This document shows positions 8,861-17,562 of a stretch of 64,000 bases of DNA, piece by piece. The DNA is from Sphingomonas bisphenolicum (GTDB lineage: Bacteria; Pseudomonadota; Alphaproteobacteria; Sphingomonadales; Sphingomonadaceae): contig NZ_AP018817.1 of the NCBI RefSeq assembly GCF_024349785.1, positions 2,697,501 to 2,761,500 on the forward strand. Direction: 5' to 3'. Position 1 is the first letter of the stretch; every line of letters starts with the position of its first letter. Under the pieces are notes generated by a model, which saw only the letters and a program-made list of their open reading frames with translations, ran no database searches and had not been told where the DNA came from. The position numbers and the translations under genes were made by a program.

Positions 8861-8888
8861 GCAGGGGGATAGGACTAGCTGCTGAACG

Positions 8889-9641
8889 CTACGCCATCAG
8901 CGCGTCGGCGATCAGTTTGATGCCCAGCAGCACCATCAGCACGTAGATGAGCGTATAGAAGCGGGCGGGATCGACCCGCCGCACCAGCGCCACCCCGGCG
9001 AAGGTCGACAGGATCGCCACCGGCGCCAGCATCGCCGTCGCCATCAGATTGGCGTGGGTGAACTGTCCGAGCGCGGCATAGGCGGGCAGCTTCATCCAGT
9101 TCATCGCGGCAAAGGCGAGCGCGGTCGTCCCCACCAGCATGTCGCGGGGCAACCGCTTGGGCAGCACCCACATCTGGAAGGGCGGCGACCCGGCATGGGC
9201 GATATGGCTGGTGAAGCCGCTGCCGATGCCGAACAGGAAGCCGATCCAGCCGGGCGAATCCGACGGCAGCACCACGGCCGTGCCGCGTTCGATCCACAGG
9301 CGCTGCAACCCGAACAGCACGGAGATCGCGCCGAGCACACCCAGCACGGCGGTTTCCGGCACCCGCGCCGCGAAGGCATAGCCAAGGCCGATGCCGACCG
9401 CGGCGCCGGGCAGCATGACCTTGAGGATGCCGCCATCCCAACTGTGGCGATAGACCCAGACACTGACGGCATCCTGCAGGATCAGGATCGGCAGCAGGAT
9501 GGCAGCGCCGCGGACCGGATCGACGGCGAGCGCCATCACCGGCATGGCCAGTGCGCCGATGCCGGCAAAACCGCCCTTGGCGAGGCCCGCAAGGGTGACG
9601 GCGATGATGGCGCATATATAATAGAGCGTATCGGGGTTCAT
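8889..9641 (-). CDS. TauE/SafE-family membrane permease
   Basis: A 250-residue polytopic membrane protein with about eight hydrophobic segments and the family's glycine-rich repeats (LAGLAKGGFAGIGALAMP near residue 20; FLFGIGSGFTSHIAHAGSPP near 135). TauE/SafE proteins are proposed exporters or importers of sulfite, sulfonates or other organic anions; the substrate cannot be told here. It stands alone, convergent with purC, with no sulfur genes next to it. Confidence 0.9.
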   Translation of the reverse strand: MNPDTLYYICAIIAVTLAGLAKGGFAGIGALAMPVMALAVDPVRGAAILLPILILQDAVSVWVYRHSWDGGILKVMLPGAAVGIGLGYAFAARVPETAVLGVLGAISVLFGLQRLWIERGTAVVLPSDSPGWIGFLFGIGSGFTSHIAHAGSPPFQMWVLPKRLPRDMLVGTTALAFAAMNWMKLPAYAALGQFTHANLMATAMLAPVAILSTFAGVALVRRVDPARFYTLIYVLMVLLGIKLIADALMA

Positions 9642-9751
9642 GCCCGTCGCTTAGGGGATAGATGGACGGGTGGGAATGGCTTGTATGGGTGGGAAGTGGA
9701 CGGGCAGCTTTCCAAAGAAATGCACATGTCGACTGGCCGTTAGATCGTGCT

Positions 9752-9846
9752 ATGTCGGTGTGTCAGCGTGGGAGAATGGAGAATCCCGTTGCCTTCGGGT
9801 GGCGCTCGTTACGCGGGGTTGTAGGTTCGAATCCTACCTCTGGCTA
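9752..9846 (+). other. tRNA-like sequence, probably a tRNA remnant
   Basis: A perfect T-arm, GTAGG-TTCGAAT-CCTAC (9821-9837), is followed by CTCTGGC. Upstream, GTTGCC-TTCGGGT-GGCGCT could form an anticodon-like arm with a Pro-type CGG triplet and GGGA/TCCC a D-like arm. No clean seven-base partner for the acceptor strand is found (only about four of seven pairs form) and there is no CCA. I read it as a decayed tRNA or an old attachment site, not a working tRNA. Confidence 0.35.
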
Positions 9847-10124
9847 TGTCTACAAATGGTCGCTTCCAGACCATCGTCACCAACGATATTTGATCCTTCC
9901 AATGTTGGATTTTCTCTGATTTATCCTTATGGATGACATGTTTTCCGACAACCCGCTCGGCCAACCGCTCACTCCCAACAGATAAGCCGATGTCCCTGAC
10001 GCGCTGGCGGCGCGCAGGCGTGACCTTGATGACGCGCCCCGGTCAGGCGGGTGGCGCATGCGTGACGCGTCGCGGGCGCGTCGCGAGCGCTTTGGAGGCG
10101 CAATGCTCGAAAAAGGCGGACGAT

Positions 10125-10154
10125 GGTGTGAACTTCGGGGGTGTGAACTTCGGG
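10125..10154. repeat. Tandem 15-base duplication
   Basis: GGTGTGAACTTCGGG occurs twice without a gap (10125-10139 and 10140-10154). It lies in the non-coding stretch before the small membrane gene. Confidence 0.85.
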
Positions 10155-10203
10155 CCGTCGCGTCGGCATGACCGCGACCATGGCCAATAGCAGCCCTCGC
10201 GCC

Positions 10204-10380
10204 TCACCGATTGGCGCGATAGCCGATCAGCAGGCCGAAGCTGAAGGTCGCCAGCAGGGCGAGTTGGACCTTGCCGTGCGGATCGTCATATCCCACGATC
10301 TGCTGTCCCCATGCGAACAACCCGACAAACATCGCCAGCGCCAGTCCGGACATCGCCCCGCACGTCCCCCAAAATCCCAT
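10204..10380 (-). CDS. Small two-helix membrane protein
   Basis: A 58-residue frame starting at ATG 10380 (a GTG two codons earlier is possible). It has two hydrophobic segments, about residues 5-24 (CGAMSGLALAMFVGLFAW) and 38-54 (VQLALLATFSFGLLIGY), separated by a polar loop with DDPHGK. It is divergent from purS. The family is not recognised, but hydropathy and third-position GC look coding. Confidence 0.55.
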   Translation of the reverse strand: MGFWGTCGAMSGLALAMFVGLFAWGQQIVGYDDPHGKVQLALLATFSFGLLIGYRANR

Positions 10381-10514
10381 AGTCACACTAGCGCAATGGT
10401 CGCTAACAAAGTCATAATGGCTTGCCTCCGCGCGCCGCCGCGCCTAGGGGGTGCGGCAAAGTTCGGCCGTGCGGAATCGCGCGGCGTCAGTCGATTCCAA
10501 GGAGTCCGCGTCCC

Positions 10515-10748
10515 ATGAAAGCCCGCATCTTCGTCACTCTCAAGGGCGGCGTCCTCGATCCCCAGGGGCGGGCCATCCATCATGCGCTCGACGGGCTGGG
10601 CTTTGGCGGCGTCAACGACGTGCGCGCGGGCAAGCTGATCGAACTGGACCTGGCCGACGACACCAGCGACGAGGATATCGACGCCATGTGCCGCAAGCTG
10701 CTGGCCAATACGGTGATCGAAAACTATCGCATCGAAAAGGTGGCCTGA
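10515..10748 (+). CDS. purS: Phosphoribosylformylglycinamidine synthase subunit PurS
   Basis: PurS is the small subunit that bridges PurL and PurQ in the three-part FGAM synthase. The 77-residue product has the family pattern: MKARIFVTLKGGVLDPQGRAI at the start, the LGFGGVNDVRAGKLIEL core, and a C-terminal ANTVIENYRIE. CAAGGAG lies about nine bases before the ATG. It is followed three bases later by purQ. Confidence 0.95.
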   Translation: MKARIFVTLKGGVLDPQGRAIHHALDGLGFGGVNDVRAGKLIELDLADDTSDEDIDAMCRKLLANTVIENYRIEKVA

Positions 10749-10751
10749 AGT

Positions 10752-11426
10752 ATGAAAAGCGCCGTCATCGTCTTTCCGGGCAGCAATTGCGACCGCGACC
10801 TGGCGGTGGCGTTCGAGGCTGCGACCGGTAGCAAGCCCGCCATGGTGTGGCACCGCGACACGGAGCTGCCCGACGACATCGACCTGATCGGCGTGCCGGG
10901 CGGCTTTTCCTATGGCGATTATCTACGGTCCGGCGCGATGGCGGCCCGTTCGCCGGTGATGCAGGCGGTGGCGAAGGCGGCGACACGCGGCGCTTTCGTG
11001 CTGGGCATCTGCAACGGCTTCCAGGTGCTGACCGAAAGCGGCCTGCTGCCCGGCGCGCTGCTGCGCAACGCCGGCGGCCATTTCGTGTGCCGCGATGTCG
11101 CCCTGACGGTCGAGAATGCACAGAGCGCCTTCACCAGCCGCTATGCGGCGGGCGAAGCGATCCGCTATCCGGTGGCGCATCATGACGGCAATTATTTCGC
11201 CGACGATGCGACGCTCGACCGGCTGGAAGGCGAAGGGCGCGTGGCGCTGCGCTATGCGGAGAGCGTGAACGGATCGGCCCGCAACATCGCCGGTATCCTG
11301 AACGATGCCGGCAATGTGCTGGGCATGATGCCGCATCCCGAGCGGGTGATCGAACCGGCCCATGGCGCGACCGACGGCAAGCGCCTGTTCCAGGGGCTGG
11401 TCGAAGGGCTGATGGCGCGGGCCTGA
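10752..11426 (+). CDS. purQ: Phosphoribosylformylglycinamidine synthase, glutaminase subunit PurQ
   Basis: PurQ hydrolyses glutamine to supply ammonia to PurL. The 224-residue class I amidotransferase has [12 protein letters not shown] at the start, [10 protein letters not shown] near residue 50, the nucleophile elbow [11 protein letters not shown] (Cys about residue 86) and the His/Glu pair in [10 protein letters not shown] near 200. It forms a purS-purQ operon ended by the hairpin at 11452. purL is not next to it. Confidence 0.96.
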   Translation: MKSAVIVFPGSNCDRDLAVAFEAATGSKPAMVWHRDTELPDDIDLIGVPGGFSYGDYLRSGAMAARSPVMQAVAKAATRGAFVLGICNGFQVLTESGLLPGALLRNAGGHFVCRDVALTVENAQSAFTSRYAAGEAIRYPVAHHDGNYFADDATLDRLEGEGRVALRYAESVNGSARNIAGILNDAGNVLGMMPHPERVIEPAHGATDGKRLFQGLVEGLMARA

Positions 11427-11451
11427 GCGCTTCCTCCCTGTTGACGATATG

Positions 11452-11485
11452 AAACAGCGCCTTCCTCGGGGATGGCGCTGTTTTT
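11452..11485 (+). terminator. Rho-independent terminator of purSQ
   Basis: Ten-base stem AAACAGCGCC/GGCGCTGTTT with a twelve-base loop, continuing into Ts, 25 bases after the purQ stop. Confidence 0.85.
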
Positions 11486-11487
11486 GA

Positions 11488-11515
11488 GAGCCTTCGACAG
11501 GCTCAGCCCGAACGG
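11488..11515. repeat. Dispersed sphingomonad-type intergenic repeat fragment
   Basis: The text GAGCCTTCGACAGGCTCAGC followed by CCGAACGG is typical of short dispersed intergenic repeats in sphingomonads and relatives. GAGCC and GGCTC form a small hairpin. It lies directly after the purSQ terminator. Confidence 0.55.
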
Positions 11516-11531
11516 ATGTCAAGAATGGCCT

Positions 11532-13649
11532 TCACCCGCCGCGGTGATAGTCGTAATCCATCGCCCGGCCCTGCTGCTTTGTCAGGATGGCGCCGATGAT
11601 CGCGCCGCCGCTGCGCCGCAAACGCTCCACCGCTGCGCGCAAGCCGCCATGATGGTTGCGGCCCCATTCGACCACCAGCAGGCTGGCCTGCGCCTTGGCC
11701 GCCAGCAAGGGAGCATCGCCGATACCGAGGATCGGCGGGGCATCGATCAACACCGTATCATAACGGTCGCGCACCGCCGTGAGCAGGCCGTCCAGCGCCG
11801 GGGTCGACAGCAGTTCCGACGGATTGGGCGGCAGGGTGCCGCAAGGCAGCAGCGCCACGCCCGCGACGCCGGTGTCCACGATCACATCCTGCGCCATGGC
11901 CTGACCGGTCAGCACTTCGCTGATGCCGCGCGCGGGGGACAGGCAGAACAGGCGATGCTGCACCGGACGGCGCATGTCGCCGTCGATTACCAGCACCGAC
12001 TTACCGAGGCCCGCCAGCGCCAGCGCCAGCGCATGGAGGGTCAGCGACTTGCCCTCCCCCTCCTGCGCGCTGGTGACGAGGATCGATCGCGGCAGGCCAT
12101 CGGCCGACGCGAGCAGCAAAGACGCCGCGATCGGGGTGAATATCTCCGCCGGCTGGGGATTGTCGCCGGTCACCGGCACCGCGCCCAGCAAGGGCAGGCC
12201 GACCCGTTCCGCCAGCGTGTCGGCGGAGGTCACGGCGTCGTCGAACATGTGGCGCGCCGCCACCAGCAGCAGCCCGAGCGCCAGCCCGCCGAGCGATGCC
12301 AACAGGAGGATCACGCCAATGCGCGGCGAAAAGGGCCGCGCCGGCACCGCCGCGCGATCGAGCGGCTGGATGCGACCAGCCTGGAAGCCTGCCTGGGACG
12401 CCATGTCGCGATAGCGCTGGAGCAGGCTGTCGTGCAGCATACGATAGGTATCGACCGAGCGTTCCATGATGCCCATCTGGACATCGCGGCCCTGCTCAAC
12501 CTGCGCCTGTTGTTCGAGCTGCGCGATTTCCCTGGCGATCTGATCCTCGCCGCGCACCGCCACGTCATATTGTTCGCGCAGCGACGCGCGGATGGTGTTG
12601 GCCATGGAATCGGCCTGCTCGTCCAGCGCCGCCAGCTTCGCCCGCGCTTCCCGCATTTCGGGGTGCGCGTCCTTGCGGAACTGCCGTTCTTCGGCGACCG
12701 CCGCGCGGGCCTGGGCGCGATCGGCCATGATCTGCTGCATCGCCCCGTTGCCCAACACTTCAGGCAGCGTATCGGCGCTGGCGCGCCGCGCGCTTTCCCA
12801 GCGTTTCTGCGCCGCGATGCGATCGGCCGCGGCCTGAGCACGAAAGGCGTTAAGTTGGGCCAGGCGCGTCGCGACCGATCCGTCGGGCGCGGCAGGTTTG
12901 ACCGGCTTGCTCTCTTCGCCCGGCTGGACCGGCGTGCCCGTGCGCGCGGCATAGACAGCCATGTCGCGCTCCGCCCGCGCCAGATCGTTGCGCGCGCCAT
13001 CCAGTTCTCCCAGCAGGAAGCGGCGCGCCTGCACGCCGGATTCGAAGCCGCGCTTCAGATCGGCGCGGATCAGGCTGTCGGCATAGCTGTTGGCCACGCG
13101 CGCCGACAGCACCGGATCGGCGCTGACGAAGCTGATCCGCAGCACCCGCGACTTGCCGGGCAGTTCGACCTCCAGATTGTCGCGCAGCAGCCGCACGACC
13201 ATGTCCTGTTCCACCTGGCGCTGCGACAACGTCCCGACGCCCTCGGCCGGCCGGACCTCGTCCATGCCCTTGAAGAAGGTCGGCGTGCCGACCAGCGCCA
13301 GATCGCGCGCAACTTCCTCCGCCAGCGCCCGGCTGCGCAAGACCTCCAATTCGGTCTGCATCAGCGTTTCGGTGTCGTTGGCCGTGCCGGCGCGCTGGGC
13401 GGCGGCGGAACCGGCCGCGCCGGCCGGCACATCCTCCACCTCGACCGAGGCGGTCGCGCGATAATCGGGCGTCGATGTCAGGATGAAGATCGCGCCGGCC
13501 AGCAGGCAGAGCGCCATGGTGACGAACAGGATGATGCGGTGCCGGCGCAAGACCAGCCAGCAGCGCGCGGCGGCGACCGACAGGCGGGCATTGAAACCCT
13601 CGCCGCGGCCATCCGCATCGTCACGCGTCGGGAAAGCAGGAAGACCCAT
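11532..13649 (-). CDS. Wzc/GumC-like chain-length regulator with tyrosine autokinase domain
   Basis: A 705-residue inner-membrane protein controlling polymerisation and export of surface polysaccharide. Order: a TM helix near residues 38-58 (IILFVTMALCLLAGAIF), a periplasmic Wzz-like part with long coiled coil (about 200-410), a second TM near 450-470 (GVILLLASLGGLALGLLLVA), then a BY-kinase domain with Walker A SAQEGEGKSLT near 535, Walker A' VLVIDGDMRRP, and Walker B DTVLIDAPP near 640. The C-terminal tyrosine cluster is short (YDYHRGG). ATGA overlap with the Wza-like gene upstream shows they are made together. Confidence 0.9.
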   Translation of the reverse strand: MGLPAFPTRDDADGRGEGFNARLSVAAARCWLVLRRHRIILFVTMALCLLAGAIFILTSTPDYRATASVEVEDVPAGAAGSAAAQRAGTANDTETLMQTELEVLRSRALAEEVARDLALVGTPTFFKGMDEVRPAEGVGTLSQRQVEQDMVVRLLRDNLEVELPGKSRVLRISFVSADPVLSARVANSYADSLIRADLKRGFESGVQARRFLLGELDGARNDLARAERDMAVYAARTGTPVQPGEESKPVKPAAPDGSVATRLAQLNAFRAQAAADRIAAQKRWESARRASADTLPEVLGNGAMQQIMADRAQARAAVAEERQFRKDAHPEMREARAKLAALDEQADSMANTIRASLREQYDVAVRGEDQIAREIAQLEQQAQVEQGRDVQMGIMERSVDTYRMLHDSLLQRYRDMASQAGFQAGRIQPLDRAAVPARPFSPRIGVILLLASLGGLALGLLLVAARHMFDDAVTSADTLAERVGLPLLGAVPVTGDNPQPAEIFTPIAASLLLASADGLPRSILVTSAQEGEGKSLTLHALALALAGLGKSVLVIDGDMRRPVQHRLFCLSPARGISEVLTGQAMAQDVIVDTGVAGVALLPCGTLPPNPSELLSTPALDGLLTAVRDRYDTVLIDAPPILGIGDAPLLAAKAQASLLVVEWGRNHHGGLRAAVERLRRSGGAIIGAILTKQQGRAMDYDYHRGG

Positions 13650-14356
13650 CAGCGATTTCCGTCCAGCGCAATGAAGCCGGTGGCGAGCGCGGGCACGGCC
13701 AGCAGTGCGCCGCCCACTATCGCCTTGGCGCGCGACAGGCCGACGATGACCATGTCGCCCGGCAGGATTTCAGGATCGGGCGCACGCCCCTTGCGAATGG
13801 CGGCCAGATCGAACAGAGCGGCCTGCCGCTGGCCGTCCAGCTGGCGCACGACGACGACCTGGTTGAGCCCCGCCAGCCGGGTCGGCCCCTTCGCCAGGGC
13901 GATGGCCTGCAACAGGGTCAGCCGCCCTTCGACCGGATAGAGGCCGGGTTCGCGCACTTCGCCGTCCAATGTGACGCGGCGGCCCACCGCCTGCTTCACG
14001 AACAAAGTCACTTGCGGCGAGACCAGATAGCGTTCGCCCAGCCGCCCGGCGATGACGTCGCCCGCTTCGCCGGCGGTCAGTCCCGCGACCGACACGTCGC
14101 CGATCAGCGGCATGCGGATCATGCCCGCCGCCGTAACCTGCGCATCTTCCAATGACAGACCCGGCTCGTGATAGACCTGAATGCGCAGCACATCGTCCGG
14201 CGCAATGCGATAATCCATACCGATCGCCGGCGGCGGCGGAATTGCGGCATAGGCGGCCTCCCCGCGCGGCGCATCCTCTACGGTCGCGCACGCACCCAGC
14301 AACCCGCACGCGATCAGCGCTGCAATCGATCGGTTGATGCTGTTTCCGCGCTTCAT
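13649..14356 (-). CDS. Polysaccharide export outer-membrane lipoprotein (Wza/GumB-like)
   Basis: A 235-residue lipoprotein, with signal peptide and lipobox LLGAC at residues 18-23. The poly-export (PES) domain follows with MDYRIAPDDVLRIQVYHEPGLS near 48 and IRMPLIGDVSVAGLT, then a SLBB-like region (GEVREPGLYPVEGRLTLLQAI near 135). A hydrophobic C-terminal segment (AIVGGALLAVPALATGFIA) could be the membrane-spanning helix of the export pore. It is coupled to the Wzc-like kinase by an ATGA overlap, the usual export pair. Confidence 0.9.
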   Translation of the reverse strand: MKRGNSINRSIAALIACGLLGACATVEDAPRGEAAYAAIPPPPAIGMDYRIAPDDVLRIQVYHEPGLSLEDAQVTAAGMIRMPLIGDVSVAGLTAGEAGDVIAGRLGERYLVSPQVTLFVKQAVGRRVTLDGEVREPGLYPVEGRLTLLQAIALAKGPTRLAGLNQVVVVRQLDGQRQAALFDLAAIRKGRAPDPEILPGDMVIVGLSRAKAIVGGALLAVPALATGFIALDGNR

Positions 14357-14458
14357 CCGCGCTCCCGCCCCGTCTTAACCCAGATGAGGCCGGGGGTTAA
14401 CGGCGCGGCACCGCGATGGCAACCACGGACGGGACGGGTCGAACGAACCCGATGACCG

Positions 14459-15754
14459 TCAGACGGCGAGACGGTCGGGCGCCGGTTCCGCCAGGCGACG
14501 CGGCTGATCGGGCCAGATTCCTCTGGTGTCATAAACAGCCTTGCCGGCGCGTTCATCGACGGGGACAGATTTGAACATGTCATGATCGACAAGAATGACG
14601 AAAACGCCACATTGTTCCAGTGCCGTATCGAGATCGATCAGTTCGGCCCCCGTCCCGGCAAATTCCATCGGCAGCGCCTGCGCATAGGGTTCGACCAGCT
14701 TGACGCGGCGACCATAGCGACGCGCCAGCCGCGCCGCGACCTTCACCGCGGGGCTTTCGCGGAAATCGTCGATATTCGCCTTGAAGGCGAGGCCGAGGCA
14801 GGCGACGTCTTCGCCGGCGAAGACGTCGATCATGTCGGACGCCTTCGCCACGACATAGTCGGTCTTGCCGTCATTCACTTCGCGCGCAGTACGGATGATG
14901 CGGGCATTTTCCGGGTCGCCATGGACGATGAACCAGGGATCGACGGCGATGCAATGACCGCCGACGCCAGGACCGGGCGAGAGGATATTGACGCGCGGAT
15001 GGCGGTTGGCGAGGCGGATCACTTCCCACACGTCGATGTCCATATTCTCCGCGATCACCGACAATTCATTGGCGAAGGCGATATTGACGTCGCGGAAGCT
15101 GTTTTCGACCAGTTTGACCATTTCGGCCGCGCGGGCGGTGGTGGTGATGCAGGCGCCGCGGACGAACTGGCGATAGAAGCCCAGCGCTTTGCGCGCGCAA
15201 CGCGGCGTGATGCCGCCGATGCAGCGGTCGTTGTCGATCAGTTCGACCAGGATGCGGCCAGGCAGCACGCGTTCCGGGCAATAGGCGATGGCGATGTCGC
15301 CGGCCACGCCGGTGCCGGGCATCTTGAGGTCGGGACGGATGGTGCCGATCACGTCGCGCATCGATTCGGTCGTGCCGACGGGAGATGTGGATTCGAGGAT
15401 CACGGTGTCGCCGGCCTTGAGTACCGGAGCGATCGTGCGCGCGGCGTTCAGGACATAGGAGATGTCCGGCGCCCGATCTTCCGACACCGGGGTCGGCACG
15501 GCGATGATGAAGACGTCGCTTTCTTCCACCTCCAGGCTCGCACGGAGCTTGCCGCGTGCGACGACCCCCTGCACCAGGCCGTCCAAGTCGACTTCTTCGA
15601 TATGGACGCGACCGCTATTGACCGTTTCGACCACGTGGGCGCTGACGTCGACACCCACCACCTGCGCGCCGCCACGCGCGATCAACGCGGCGGTCGGCAG
15701 GCCGATATAGCCAAGGCCAATGACGGAAACCTTCTGCTTTGCGTCGACGGGCAT
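14459..15754 (-). CDS. wecC: UDP-N-acetyl-D-mannosamine dehydrogenase
   Basis: WecC oxidises UDP-ManNAc to UDP-ManNAcA, a sugar donor for surface polysaccharide. The 431-residue protein has the Rossmann start VSVIGLGYIGLPTAALIA, the ESTSPVGTT segment near 120, AEMVKLVENSFRDVNIAFANE near 210, the GPGVGGHCIAVDPWF loop near 260 (catalytic Cys) and the UDP-binding LAFKANIDDFRESPA near 325. The VGGHCIAVDPWF wording separates it from UDP-glucose dehydrogenases such as the one at 17563. wecB, which makes its substrate, lies just upstream. Confidence 0.93.
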   Translation of the reverse strand: MPVDAKQKVSVIGLGYIGLPTAALIARGGAQVVGVDVSAHVVETVNSGRVHIEEVDLDGLVQGVVARGKLRASLEVEESDVFIIAVPTPVSEDRAPDISYVLNAARTIAPVLKAGDTVILESTSPVGTTESMRDVIGTIRPDLKMPGTGVAGDIAIAYCPERVLPGRILVELIDNDRCIGGITPRCARKALGFYRQFVRGACITTTARAAEMVKLVENSFRDVNIAFANELSVIAENMDIDVWEVIRLANRHPRVNILSPGPGVGGHCIAVDPWFIVHGDPENARIIRTAREVNDGKTDYVVAKASDMIDVFAGEDVACLGLAFKANIDDFRESPAVKVAARLARRYGRRVKLVEPYAQALPMEFAGTGAELIDLDTALEQCGVFVILVDHDMFKSVPVDERAGKAVYDTRGIWPDQPRRLAEPAPDRLAV

Positions 15755-15859
15755 GAGGCGGACAATCCTTCAAACGGTGAATTTGCCCGCTTTTCTGCCC
15801 GAAAATGCTAAAGATTTCGGTAACGCTGGCGATTCGCAAGCTAACGTACTGGTCAGCTT

Positions 15860-16096
15860 TCAGCGATAACGCGGCAGAGGCTGGCGCGCCATATGCATGG
15901 GCGAGCGAACGACCGGCGTGGTGATGATCTTGGTCTTCATCAGCGTGCGGATACGATCCGCGCCGTCGGGATTGAGCAGGACCACGCGCGTGCCGCCCGA
16001 CGTCAGCGGCTCGATGGTCGAGATGGCGATGGCATGGCGAGCGCACAGCGCCGTGACATCGTCCAGCGGCGCGTTGAGATTGATGGCGCGGCTCAT
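15860..16096 (-). CDS. Small hypothetical protein in the polysaccharide locus
   Basis: A 78-residue soluble protein (MSRAINLNAPLDDVTALCARH at the start; SGGTRVVLLNPDGADRIRTLMK in the middle). The pattern suggests a compact alpha/beta fold, but I do not recognise a named family; similar small proteins appear in sphingomonads. Its ATG overlaps the stop of an 18-codon frame (ATGA), and its own RBS is poor, so it may depend on translation of that leader. It lies between wecB and wecC on the same strand, suggesting a role or co-regulation with UDP-ManNAcA supply. Confidence 0.65.
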   Translation of the reverse strand: MSRAINLNAPLDDVTALCARHAIAISTIEPLTSGGTRVVLLNPDGADRIRTLMKTKIITTPVVRSPMHMARQPLPRYR

Positions 16097-16149
16097 GCGG
16101 ACATATCCATCGTACCGACGGTCGGGTTGAGATGAATCGATAAGGTCAT
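16093..16149 (-). CDS. 18-residue leader peptide coupled to the small protein
   Basis: A short frame, MTLSIHLNPTVGTMDMSA, with a strong AAGGAG eight bases before its ATG. Its stop overlaps the ATG of the downstream 78-residue gene (ATGA). The Shine-Dalgarno here is much better than that of the downstream gene, which supports translational coupling. It could be a regulatory leader or a very small protein in its own right. Protein-level existence is not shown. Confidence 0.5.
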   Translation of the reverse strand: MTLSIHLNPTVGTMDMSA

Positions 16150-16271
16150 GAGGCAGGCTCCTTGCGTGGCAAGCGGGAGCGCGATCTGTCTCTCGGTCGT
16201 GGCGAATGCTTGCGGGCAGGTTTCGCGGCGATGCCGTCCGGTAGCAGATAGCGCCCGCAGCGTCGCCGCTT

Positions 16272-17399
16272 TTATTCCGGCGCTGGGGCATCCGCGCCGA
16301 TCAGCGCGGCGATTCGCGCCGCCGCCCGACCGTCGCCGAAGGGATTGTGCGCCCGCGCCATCGCCTGATAGGCGCCCTCATCATCCAGCAGCGCCAGCAC
16401 CTCGCGCACGATGCGGTCGCGATCCGCGCCGACCAGCCTGGCCGTCCCTGCATCGACGCCTTCGGGCCGCTCGGTCGTCTCGCGCATCACCAGCACCGGC
16501 TTGCCGAGCGACGGCGCCTCCTCCTGCACGCCGCCGCTGTCCGTCAGCACGAGATGGCACAGGTCGAGCAATCGCACGAAATGCGGATAGTCGAGCGGCT
16601 CGATCATCGCGACATTGGGCAGGCCACCCAGCACCGCATCCATCACCGGCCGGACATTGGGATTGGGGTGGACAGGAAAGATCACCGCCACATCGGGTCG
16701 CGCAGCGATGTCCGCGATCGAGCGAGCGATCGCTTCCATGCCGCCGCCGAAATTCTCGCGCCGATGGCTGGTGACGGCAACGATCCGCTTGCCCGCGAAG
16801 CGTGCCGCCAGACCATCCAGGCCACTGGCCAGCGCCGGCTCCTCCAAGAGGCGATCGCGGGTCGCGAGCAGCGCGTCGATCACGGTGTTGCCGGTAATGT
16901 GGATGCTGGCAGCGTCGCGGCTTTCACGCAGCAGCGCATCGGCCGCCGCTTGGGTCGGCGCGAAATTCATGTCGGCGATACAGGCCACGACCCGGCGATT
17001 CACTTCTTCCGGCCAAGGATGGTGGATGTCGCCACTGCGCAGCCCGGCCTCCACATGGGCGACCGGAATCTTGCGATAATAGGCGGCCAGACTTGCGACC
17101 ATCGTAGTGAGCGTGTCGCCATGGACGACGACGCGGTCGGGCTTTTCCGCATCGAAGGCCCTGCCTAGTTCGACGATCAGCTTTGCGGTCAGGCCGTCCA
17201 GCGTCTGGTTTGGCACCATGACGTCCAGATCGATATCGGGTACGATCCCGGCAATCTCCAGCACCTGGTCCAGCAGGCCGCGATGCTGCGCGGTCACGAT
17301 AACGCGTGTCGTCACGCCCGGCTGCGCGCGCAGCGCATGGATCACCGGGAACATCTTGATCGCTTCGGGTCGCGTCCCGAACACCAGCGCTACCTTCAC
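16272..17399 (-). CDS. wecB: UDP-N-acetylglucosamine 2-epimerase (non-hydrolysing)
   Basis: WecB interconverts UDP-GlcNAc and UDP-ManNAc, feeding WecC. The 375-residue protein has MKVALVFGTRPEAIKMFPVI at the start, VHGDTLTTMVASLAAYY near 95, the HVEAGLRSGDIHHPWPEEVNRR signature near 115, TSHRRENFG near 210 and LTDSGGVQEEAPSLGKPVL near 290. The start is GTG 17399 with AAGGAG five bases before it; the frame is open further upstream but that part does not look like the family. Confidence 0.94.
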   Translation of the reverse strand: MKVALVFGTRPEAIKMFPVIHALRAQPGVTTRVIVTAQHRGLLDQVLEIAGIVPDIDLDVMVPNQTLDGLTAKLIVELGRAFDAEKPDRVVVHGDTLTTMVASLAAYYRKIPVAHVEAGLRSGDIHHPWPEEVNRRVVACIADMNFAPTQAAADALLRESRDAASIHITGNTVIDALLATRDRLLEEPALASGLDGLAARFAGKRIVAVTSHRRENFGGGMEAIARSIADIAARPDVAVIFPVHPNPNVRPVMDAVLGGLPNVAMIEPLDYPHFVRLLDLCHLVLTDSGGVQEEAPSLGKPVLVMRETTERPEGVDAGTARLVGADRDRIVREVLALLDDEGAYQAMARAHNPFGDGRAAARIAALIGADAPAPE

Positions 17400-17562
17400 A
17401 TCAACTCCTTTGCCTGCCGCTCCGTTCAGCCTGTCGCAGAAATTGGTAACCAGCGGCTGAACGCCATCGCCAAATTCACCGCTGCAACGCAGCGAATTGA
17501 AATATACGCGGACTATGATAGAGCCGCGCCTAGTCACCACGTCATACGGAGCTGAATAGTCC

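Larger units (their letters stand above)
9642..10203. other. 560-base intergenic region without a convincing gene
   Basis: Between the permease and a small membrane gene. It holds a tRNA-like 3' half (9752-9846), a stretch rich in TGAC/GTCA motifs (about 10020-10070, including TGACGCGCCCCGGTCA) and a 15-base tandem duplication (10125-10154). Short frames exist on both strands, but none has a plausible start or coding character. Confidence 0.6.

Noticed and set aside
9752-9846. Two-piece (permuted) tmRNA
   Set aside because: The T-arm fits a tRNA-like domain, but there is no CCA, no 5' GGGG partner and no tag-peptide frame nearby.
11532-13940. Very long plus-strand open frame opposite the Wzc-like kinase
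   Set aside because: Rich in Arg, Gln and His as expected for the shadow of a GC-rich gene; the minus strand carries all kinase motifs.
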